5,988 nucleotides of DNA from Actinomycetes bacterium (lineage in GTDB: Bacteria; Actinomycetota; Actinomycetes; Actinomycetales; Microbacteriaceae): the NCBI GenBank assembly GCA_023390155.1, contig JAEWDJ010000515.1, positions 1 to 5,988 of the forward strand. Direction: 5' to 3'. The notes below the pieces were generated by a model that was not told where the DNA came from, made no database searches, and saw only the letters and a list, made by a program, of their open reading frames with translations. The translations under genes were made by a program, and so were the position numbers. Positions within the stretch are counted from its first letter, which is position 1, and the number at the start of each line of letters is the position of its first letter. Of this stretch, positions 1 to 5,031 are shown one piece after another.

Positions 1-934
1 GGGAGGTGAGCACGGCCTGCACGGCGGCGCGCTGCGCCGGCTTGGAGGACACGGCGCGGGCGAACACGGCCTCCGCGATCCCGCCGACCGGGACGCCCAG
101 GTCGAGGGCGTTCTGCACCGTCCACACCCCGGTGCCCTTCGATCCGGCCTGGTCCAGGACGATGTCCACGAACGGCTTGCCGGTCTCGGCGTCCACCTGG
201 CGCAGCACCTCGGCAGTGATCTCGATCAGGTACGACTCCAGGTAGCCCTGGTTCCACTCGGCGAACACGTCCGCGATCTGCGCCGGCGCAAGCCCCCCGA
301 TCGTGCGCAGGAGGTCGTAGGCCTCGGCGATCAGCTGCATGTCGGCGTACTCGATGCCGTTGTGGATCATCTTCACGAAATGCCCCGCACCATCGGTGCC
401 GACGTGGGTCACGCACGGCTCGCCCTCGGCGACCGCGGCGATCGAGGCCAGGATAGGGCCCAGGGTCTCGTACGACTCCGCCGACCCGCCCGGCATGATC
501 GAGGGGCCCTTCAACGCGCCCTCCTCACCGCCCGAGATGCCCGCGCCGACGAAATGGATGCCGGACGGGCTGATCCGCGCCTCCCGGGCGATCGTGTCCT
601 GGAAGTTCGCGTTCCCGCCGTCGACGATGATGTCGCCCGGCTCGAACCGCTCCGCCAGCTGCTCGATCACCGCGTCCGTGCCGCGCCCGGCCTGGACCAT
701 GATGATCGCCGTGCGCGGCTTCGCCAGCGACGCCACGAAGTCGTCGATCGACTCCGAGGCGACGAACCCGGCCTCCGGGTGCGCGTCCACCAGCTCCTGC
801 GTGCGGGAGTAAGTGCGGTTGTACACCGCGACCGTGTTCCTCTCACGCGAGGCGAGATTACGGGCCAGGTTCGACCCCATCACCGCCAGACCGACGACTC
901 CGATGTTGGCTAGCTGCTGACTGCTGTCGCCCAT
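1..934 (-). CDS. gnd: 6-phosphogluconate dehydrogenase, decarboxylating (N-terminal 311 residues; 3' end outside window)
   Basis: Cytosolic enzyme of the oxidative pentose phosphate pathway: 6-phosphogluconate + NADP+ -> ribulose 5-phosphate + CO2 + NADPH. Seen: an N-terminal Rossmann fold with GVVGLAVMGSNLARN at residues 12-26; N39-R40-T41 after the second strand, the NADP-type signature; the substrate loop SGGEEGALKGPSIMPGG at 134-150; the catalytic segment KMIHNGIEY at 188-196, where K188 and E195 correspond to the family's acid/base pair; and DQAGSKGTGVWT at 261-272 with substrate-binding K266. The long bacterial form is about 470-485 residues, so roughly a third is missing beyond position 1. 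No frameshift is visible. The start is the ATG at 932-934, preceded by GAAAGG at 5-nt spacing. The first 25 bp lie inside the end of gntK, so the two genes are probably translationally coupled. As last gene of the visible operon it consumes the product of GntK. Identification is very secure. Confidence 0.97.
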   Translation of the reverse strand, partial: MGDSSQQLANIGVVGLAVMGSNLARNLASRERNTVAVYNRTYSRTQELVDAHPEAGFVASESIDDFVASLAKPRTAIIMVQAGRGTDAVIEQLAERFEPGDIIVDGGNANFQDTIAREARISPSGIHFVGAGISGGEEGALKGPSIMPGGSAESYETLGPILASIAAVAEGEPCVTHVGTDGAGHFVKMIHNGIEYADMQLIAEAYDLLRTIGGLAPAQIADVFAEWNQGYLESYLIEITAEVLRQVDAETGKPFVDIVLDQAGSKGTGVWTVQNALDLGVPVGGIAEAVFARAVSSKPAQRAAVQAVLTS

Positions 935-1443
935 GAGGACCTTTCTGTCGGGAGGAGGGGGGAGAGCGCGGCGCCGACCAGCTCGTCCACAGGACGCTCG
1001 ATGTCGAGCACGACACCGTTCTCGGTCTCGTGGAGGTGCTCCAGCGTCTCGAACTGGCTCACCAGCAGCGCGGCCGGCATGAAGTGGTCGGACCGTGCGC
1101 TCATCCGGCCATGGATCGTCTCGGCCGAGCCGTGCGCGTGGACGAACGCCGTGCGCGGCGCCTCCCAGCGGATCACGTCCCGGTAAGAGCGCTTCAGCGC
1201 CGAGCACGCGATCACCAGACCGGTGCTGTCGTGGTCGCGCAGCGTCCGGCCGATGTCGGCCAGCCACGGCAGCCGGTCGGCGTCCTGAAGGGGAACGCCG
1301 CCTGTCATCTTCTCGACGTTGCTGCGGGGGTGGAGGTCGTCGCCGTCGATGAAGTGCACGCCCAGCCGCTCGGCGAGCGCGGCGCCGATCGTGCTCTTGC
1401 CCGACCCGGCGACGCCCATCACGACCACGAGCGGCGCCGTCAC
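910..1443 (-). CDS. gntK: gluconokinase (GntK/IdnK family)
   Basis: Phosphorylates D-gluconate with ATP to 6-phosphogluconate in the cytosol, committing it to the pentose phosphate pathway. The 177-residue protein has the usual length for this P-loop kinase family. Seen: Walker A GVAGSGKST at residues 10-18, the gluconate-binding DGDDLHP at 33-39, CSALKRSYRD at 80-89 and the DHFMPAALLVSQFETLE block at about 119-135, all family hallmarks. The start is a GTG at 1441-1443 whose bases overlap the TGA stop of the upstream idonate dehydrogenase gene (GTGA). Only a weak GGA precedes it, so translation is probably coupled to that gene. The next in-frame ATG, codon 9, would remove the first beta strand just before the P-loop, so GTG is preferred. 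The 3' end overlaps the start of gnd by 25 bp. Whether it serves only idonate-derived gluconate or also imported gluconate cannot be told from sequence. Confidence 0.96.
   Translation of the reverse strand: MTAPLVVVMGVAGSGKSTIGAALAERLGVHFIDGDDLHPRSNVEKMTGGVPLQDADRLPWLADIGRTLRDHDSTGLVIACSALKRSYRDVIRWEAPRTAFVHAHGSAETIHGRMSARSDHFMPAALLVSQFETLEHLHETENGVVLDIERPVDELVGAALSPLLPTERSSWATAVSS
940..945 (-). promoter_or_regulatory. Ribosome binding site of gnd inside gntK
   Basis: GAAAGG on the minus strand, 5 nt before the gnd ATG at 934. It lies within the last codons of gntK, so gnd initiation occurs while gntK is still being translated. Confidence 0.65.
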
Positions 1444-2489
1444 GAGAAATCCAGCAGGACTTTGCCGGACACCGACGGGTCGGCCGCGACCGCGAACGCC
1501 GCCAGCGCCTCCGCGGCCGGGAAGGTGTGCGTGACAATGGGGTCGACGACGAGGCTGCCGTCCGCGAGCGCGGCGATGACCGCGTCGATCTCGTCGTTGA
1601 ACCGGAACGACCCGGTCAATGTCAGCTCGCGGGTGATCGCGAGGGAGATCAGCACCGGCTGCTCGCCGGAGGGCAGCAGTCCGACCATGACGACCGTGCC
1701 GCCACGGGTCGCGCCCTGGATCGCGGAGGCGAGCCCCCGGTGGTTGCCGGAGGATTCGATCACTACATCCGCGTCCACGGCGGCGATCGCCTCGGCGTCG
1801 GCGGCGTGGATGGTGCGGGTCGCGCCGACCGCCTTGGCGATCGAGAGCGGGTGCTCGTGAACGTCCGTGGCGATGATCTCGGCGGCGCCGGCGCGCTTCG
1901 CGACGGCGACCACGAGAGAGCCGATCGGGCCCGAGCCGATCACCAGGACGCGCTTGCCGGCCAGCTCGCCCGCACGGCTGACGGCGTGCCAGGCGACGCT
2001 CGCCGGCTCGATCAGCGCGGCCGTCCGCAGGGCCAGTGCCTCGGGCAGCGGACGCAGCATCGAGGCGCTCAGCACGACCTCGCGGGCGAAGGCCCCCTCT
2101 GTGTGCGGGAAGCGCGCCGCGGACCCGAGGTATCGGACGCCGGGGGAGAGGTTCGGCCGGTCGGCCGGGAAGCGCACGTCGCTGCGCTCCCGGGTCGCCG
2201 GGTGCACGGCCACGGCCGTGCCTACCGCGGGCCCGGACCCGTCGGCGGCGGCCCGGGTGACGACCCCGACCACCTCGTGCCCGAGCACCATCGGCGCCTT
2301 CAGGATCGACTCGCCGACGGCGCCGTGCTTCCAGTAGTGCAGATCCGACCCGCAGACGCCGCCGAATGCGACGGTAATGACCGCCTCGTCGGCCGCGGGC
2401 TCGGCCAGGGCGATCCGCTCGACCCGGAGGTCGTCGGCGCCGTGCGCGACGACCGCGGTCGTGGTGCGGGTGCTGGTGGATGTGCTCAT
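1440..2489 (-). CDS. idnD: L-idonate 5-dehydrogenase-like zinc-containing alcohol dehydrogenase (MDR family)
   Basis: Probably oxidises L-idonate to 5-keto-D-gluconate with NAD+; sorbitol/polyol dehydrogenase activity is the main alternative. The protein has 349 residues, normal for the sorbitol/idonate branch. Seen: catalytic zinc ligands C46 (GGVCGSD), H71-E72 (GHEVVG) and E161 (IEP); coenzyme motif GSGPIG at 185-190; D209 at the end of the next strand, favouring NAD(H); and GSFRFNDE near 293-300, which resembles the GSFRF segment of E. coli IdnD as recalled. Odd: the four structural-zinc cysteines are replaced by E101, D104, F107 and S115, with no gap in my hand alignment to remembered E. 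coli IdnD. C46 is the only cysteine in the protein. The N-terminus is a Ser/Thr-rich tail (MSTSTSTRTTT). The ATG at 2487-2489 is chosen because GAGGAG sits 7 nt upstream; the frame stays open to 2741, but that extension lies inside the SDR gene. Its stop overlaps the gntK start. Confidence 0.88.
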   Translation of the reverse strand: MSTSTSTRTTTAVVAHGADDLRVERIALAEPAADEAVITVAFGGVCGSDLHYWKHGAVGESILKAPMVLGHEVVGVVTRAAADGSGPAVGTAVAVHPATRERSDVRFPADRPNLSPGVRYLGSAARFPHTEGAFAREVVLSASMLRPLPEALALRTAALIEPASVAWHAVSRAGELAGKRVLVIGSGPIGSLVVAVAKRAGAAEIIATDVHEHPLSIAKAVGATRTIHAADAEAIAAVDADVVIESSGNHRGLASAIQGATRGGTVVMVGLLPSGEQPVLISLAITRELTLTGSFRFNDEIDAVIAALADGSLVVDPIVTHTFPAAEALAAFAVAADPSVSGKVLLDFS

Positions 2490-2496
2490 GTCGATA

Positions 2497-2502
2497 CTCC
2501 TC
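2497..2502 (-). promoter_or_regulatory. Ribosome binding site of the idonate dehydrogenase gene, overlapping the idnO stop
   Basis: GAGGAG begins within the TGA stop codon of the SDR gene (TGAGGAG) and lies 7 nt before the ATG at 2489. Ribosomes terminating on idnO would sit on this site, so coupling is likely. It decides the start against the longer open frame. Confidence 0.8.
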
Positions 2503-3265
2503 AGACGACGACGGTCATGCCGCCGTCCACGAACAGGACCTGTCCGTTGACGTAGTCGGATGCGGACGACGCGAAGAACACCGCGGGACCCATCAGGTCC
2601 GCCACGGTCCCCCAGCGGTTCGCCGGGGTGCGGCCGAGGATCCAGGCGTTGAACTCCGGATCGTCGACCAACTTCTGCGTCATCTCGGTGTGGATGTAGC
2701 CCGGAGCGATGCCGTTGATCTGCAGCCCCGAACCTGCCCACTCCGCGGTCATCGCGCGCGTCAGATTGCGCAGGGCACCTTTCGCGGCCGTGTACGGGCC
2801 GATCGTGACGCGGGCGAGGTCGGTCTGCACCGAGCAGATGTTGATGATCTTGCCCGCGCCGCGCCCCACCATCCCGGCCGCGACCGCGCGGCCGACGATG
2901 AAGGCGCTGGTCAGGTCGATGTCGATGACGCGGCGGAAGTCCTCCACGCTCACCTCGAGCAGGGGCTGGCGGTGCTGGATGCCGGCGTTGTTCACGAGGA
3001 CGTCGATCGGCCCGAGCTCGGCCTCGATCGACTCGACGGCAGCACGCACGGCCTGCTCGTCCGTGACATCGAAGGCGCGGGAGGCGACGCGGTCCGTGCC
3101 GAAGCGCTGTGCGAGCGTCGCGCGGGTCGCGTCGAGCCGGGCGGCGTCGACGCCGTTGAGCACGATGGTGGCGCCGGCCTCGGCGAGCCCGGTGGCGATG
3201 CTGAGGCCGATGCCGCGGCTGGAGCCGGTGATCAGAGCGATCCGGCCGGTGAGATCGAAGGTCAT
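2501..3265 (-). CDS. idnO: gluconate 5-dehydrogenase / 5-keto-D-gluconate reductase (SDR family)
   Basis: Short-chain dehydrogenase that interconverts 5-keto-D-gluconate and D-gluconate in the cytosol; in idonate catabolism it works as a reductase. The 254-residue length is typical. Seen: TGSSRGIG at residues 13-20 (cofactor glycine motif), NNAG at 92-95, and catalytic S145, Y158 and K162. The C-terminal half (GYIHTEMTQKLVDDPEF, RTPANRWG, VNGQVLFVDGGM) is very close to E. coli IdnO as I remember it, which separates it from generic SDRs. Odd: the position that is Asn in the classical N-S-Y-K tetrad reads Asp (D117, VIDIDLTS). The start ATG at 3263-3265 follows GGAG at 11-nt spacing and lies 17 bp after the stop of the hydroxyacid dehydrogenase gene; the open frame reaching back to 4180 is unrelated in composition. 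idnD begins 11 bp downstream. Cofactor preference is not clear from the NGVD segment after the second strand. Confidence 0.92.
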   Translation of the reverse strand: MTFDLTGRIALITGSSRGIGLSIATGLAEAGATIVLNGVDAARLDATRATLAQRFGTDRVASRAFDVTDEQAVRAAVESIEAELGPIDVLVNNAGIQHRQPLLEVSVEDFRRVIDIDLTSAFIVGRAVAAGMVGRGAGKIINICSVQTDLARVTIGPYTAAKGALRNLTRAMTAEWAGSGLQINGIAPGYIHTEMTQKLVDDPEFNAWILGRTPANRWGTVADLMGPAVFFASSASDYVNGQVLFVDGGMTVVV

Positions 3266-3276
3266 GGCTGCGTGTT

Positions 3277-3280
3277 CTCC
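3277..3280 (-). promoter_or_regulatory. Ribosome binding site of the gluconate 5-dehydrogenase gene
   Basis: GGAG in the 17-bp gap after the hydroxyacid dehydrogenase stop, 11 nt before the ATG at 3265. The spacing is rather long, but it is the only candidate and places the SDR start just before the TGxxxGIG fold. Confidence 0.6.
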
Positions 3281-3282
3281 GT

Positions 3283-4335
3283 TCAGTAGAACTCGACGGT
3301 GTCGACGACGTTGGCGAGAGGGTGGCCGTCCAGCAGCCGGGTGGCGTTGGCCGCGAACAGCTGCGCGATGCGGCGCTCCTCCGCGTCGTTGAGGGCGGCC
3401 GTGTGCGGGCTGATGAGCACGTCGTCCCGGTCCCAGAGCGGGCTGTCGGCGGCGAGCGGCTCGGCCTCGAACACGTCGAGCGCGGCGAACCCGACCTGGC
3501 CGGCCTCCAGGGCGGCGACGAGGGCGGTCTCGTCGATCACCGTTCCCCGGCCCACGTTGGCGACGGTCGCGCCGGGCTTGAGCGCGGCGAAGAACCGGGC
3601 GTCCAGCAGATGGTGGGTCGCGTCCGTGCCGGGGAGGGTGTTGACCACGGCGTCGAGCTCGCCCGCGACCTCCAGCAGCTGATCGGGATGAATCACGCGG
3701 GCGACGCCCGGGATGCTCACCTCTCGGCGGCTGGTCCCGATGACCGTGGCGCCGAGGGCACCGAGCTTCTCGGCCGCGACCGACCCGATCCCGCCCAGAC
3801 CGAGCACCAGCACGGTCTGCTCGCTGACCTGGCCCATCGACCACCGGCCGCTCCACTCCCGCCGTCGCTGCTGCGCCCGGAGGCGGCCGAGGCTCTTCGC
3901 GCCGGCGAGCACGCCGAACACCGCGAACTCGGCGAGCGGGCCACCGTGGACGCCGGCGGAGGTGGTGAAGGTCACCCGCTCGAGCTCGTCGGCGCTGAGG
4001 CCGGCGGCCTTGACCTGGCCGCCGCCTCCGGCCGCCATCGTGTGCACCCACCGCAGGCGGGGGTTCGCCCGCACAGTTCGCGCCAAAGCTGCGGGGTCGA
4101 CATCGGGGATGCCGTACAGCGCGTCGGCGGCGCCGAGCATGGCGTCGTACGCAGCCTGCTGCTCGGGTGTGCGGGACCACTCGGGGTCACCGGAGAAGTC
4201 GGCCGCCCAGCGCATGGGTGGCAGCAGCTCCGGCTTGTAGACGAGCTCCACCCGCGGCTCCAACTCGGCGATGCGCGCGGCGTCGGCCTCCTTCAGCGGT
4301 GCGGCGACGGCGACGCGGAGGCGATCGCCGGTCAT
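3283..4335 (-). CDS. D-isomer-specific 2-hydroxyacid dehydrogenase (probable 2-ketoacid reductase)
   Basis: Cytosolic NAD(P)H-dependent oxidoreductase that reduces a 2-keto acid to a D-2-hydroxy acid, or the reverse. It has 350 residues. Seen: a catalytic domain at both ends with an inserted Rossmann domain; GLGGIG at residues 179-184; TSRR at 201-204, where basic residues after the second strand suggest NADP(H); and the catalytic set R263 (NVGRGTVID), E292 (DVFEAEPL) and H311 (SPHTAA), all intact. The substrate is not readable from sequence. In this operon a 2-ketogluconate (or other 2-ketoaldonate) reductase supplying gluconate is plausible; a glyoxylate/hydroxypyruvate or pyruvate reductase acting after the aldolase-type neighbour is the alternative. 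The start ATG at 4333-4335 overlaps the neighbour's stop as ATGA and has GGAG at 9-nt spacing, so coupled translation is likely. The long upstream extension of the frame, to 4935, is low-complexity Arg-rich sequence and was rejected. Confidence 0.88.
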   Translation of the reverse strand: MTGDRLRVAVAAPLKEADAARIAELEPRVELVYKPELLPPMRWAADFSGDPEWSRTPEQQAAYDAMLGAADALYGIPDVDPAALARTVRANPRLRWVHTMAAGGGGQVKAAGLSADELERVTFTTSAGVHGGPLAEFAVFGVLAGAKSLGRLRAQQRRREWSGRWSMGQVSEQTVLVLGLGGIGSVAAEKLGALGATVIGTSRREVSIPGVARVIHPDQLLEVAGELDAVVNTLPGTDATHHLLDARFFAALKPGATVANVGRGTVIDETALVAALEAGQVGFAALDVFEAEPLAADSPLWDRDDVLISPHTAALNDAEERRIAQLFAANATRLLDGHPLANVVDTVEFY

Positions 4336-4967
4336 GCGCGTGCGCTCCGCAGCTGCTCGACCTCGGCGTCCTTGCTCGCCTCGAGCGCGACGATCTCCTG
4401 GACGGCGGCGATGACCTCGTCGGCGCGGTGCGGCGGGATGACGATCACGCCGTCGGCATCGGCGGCGACGATGTCGCCCGGGTTCACGACGACGCCCCCC
4501 ACCGCGACCGGCTCGCCGATCACGCCGGGGCCGTTCTTCCAGGGGCCGGCGGGCGTCAGGCCCCGGGCGAACACCGGGAAGCCGAGCTCGGCGATGATGT
4601 CGCGGTCGCGGACGTACCCGTCGACAACCGCGCCCACGGCGCCGAACACGTCGAACCGCTGGGCGAGGTTGTCGCCCATGATCGCGCGCCCCTCGTAGCC
4701 GAAGGCGTTGATGACGAGGATGTCGTCCTCGCGGATCAGGTCGAGGGCGGCGATCACCGCCTTGTTGTCGCCGGCGACCGTCAGCACGGGCAGGGCCGAG
4801 CCGACCGCCTTCGCGCCGTTCCAGATGGGCGAGATCCCCCCGTCCACGATGTTGAGCCGGTCGAGGGCGTCGCCGAGGTTGGCGACGGAGTGCTTCCGCA
4901 GCTCCTCGAGGACGGCCTTGTCGACGCGCGGCCATTCCGGCGCGATGCGGACGTTGTCGGTGCTCAT
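4332..4967 (-). CDS. RraA-like family protein, probable HMG/CHA-type aldolase or oxaloacetate decarboxylase
   Basis: A 211-residue member of the RraA / 4-hydroxy-4-methyl-2-oxoglutarate aldolase fold, often labelled 'dimethylmenaquinone methyltransferase' in error. Catalytic members use a divalent metal to cleave 4-hydroxy-2-oxo acids to pyruvate or to decarboxylate oxaloacetate. Seen: GDNLA at residues 98-102 followed by VDGYVRD at 115-121. D99 and R120-D121 are separated by exactly 20 residues, matching the D-X20-R-D metal/substrate motif of active aldolases, so I infer an enzyme, not the non-catalytic RNase E inhibitor. GDIVAADADGVIVIPP (164-179) is the usual family C-terminal block. The ATG at 4965-4967 is supported by GAGGAG 9 nt upstream; an upstream ATG at 5048 would add 27 unlike residues and overlap the previous gene. 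The stop overlaps the next gene as ATGA. The physiological substrate is unknown. Confidence 0.87.
   Translation of the reverse strand: MSTDNVRIAPEWPRVDKAVLEELRKHSVANLGDALDRLNIVDGGISPIWNGAKAVGSALPVLTVAGDNKAVIAALDLIREDDILVINAFGYEGRAIMGDNLAQRFDVFGAVGAVVDGYVRDRDIIAELGFPVFARGLTPAGPWKNGPGVIGEPVAVGGVVVNPGDIVAADADGVIVIPPHRADEVIAAVQEIVALEASKDAEVEQLRSARA
4345..4348 (-). promoter_or_regulatory. Ribosome binding site of the 2-hydroxyacid dehydrogenase gene
   Basis: GGAG lying inside the last codons of the RraA-like gene, 9 nt before the ATG at 4335. Together with the ATGA stop/start overlap it supports translational coupling and fixes the start. Confidence 0.65.
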
Positions 4968-5031
4968 GTTCTTCGTCTCCTCAGATGGGGGTGGTTCGCG
5001 TTCGTGGCGCGGAGGTCGGGGGTCGTGCAGG
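4968..5031 (-). other. 64-bp intergenic spacer between the amino-acid dehydrogenase gene and the RraA-like gene
   Basis: This is the largest gap in the window. On the minus strand it carries the GAGGAG ribosome site of the RraA-like gene near its end. I see no hairpin followed by a T-run, no recognisable -10/-35 pair and no clean operator palindrome. It therefore neither proves nor excludes a transcription boundary between the upstream dehydrogenase and the rest of the operon. Confidence 0.6.
4977..4982 (-). promoter_or_regulatory. Ribosome binding site of the RraA-like gene
   Basis: GAGGAG on the minus strand, 9 nt before the ATG at 4967. This strong site decides the start against the in-frame ATG at 5048. 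Confidence 0.8.

Noticed and set aside
2204..2221. Inverted repeat GCACGGCC-AC-GGCCGTGC
   Set aside because: It falls inside the idnD coding sequence and follows from codons for a Thr-Ala-Val-Ala-Val run; no T-tract or operator context, so probably chance in GC-rich DNA.
2490..2741. Longer N-terminus for the idonate dehydrogenase, back to 2741
   Set aside because: The extra residues are frame-shadow of the SDR gene, and a strong GAGGAG site fixes the ATG at 2489.
3266..4180. Longer N-terminus for the SDR gene, back to 4180
   Set aside because: The extension is Arg-rich shadow sequence antiparallel in composition to the real hydroxyacid dehydrogenase frame; the SDR fold begins right at the ATG at 3265.
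362..4698. Several long plus-strand open frames (for example 362-913, 1030-1860, 1527-2555, 3322-4698)
   Set aside because: They lie antisense to genes with clear family motifs, have Arg/Ala/Gly/Asp-rich low-complexity translations and no recognisable domain. This is the usual shadow effect of very high GC third positions.
4336..4935. Longer N-terminus for the 2-hydroxyacid dehydrogenase, back to 4935
   Set aside because: It is a shadow of the RraA-like gene in another frame; the ATGA overlap and the usual family length favour 4335.
4332..4967. RNase E inhibitor (RraA) or menaquinone methyltransferase function for the RraA-like protein
   Set aside because: The methyltransferase label is a known misannotation. 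The intact D-X20-R-D motif and sugar-acid gene context favour a metal-dependent lyase over the non-catalytic RNase regulator.
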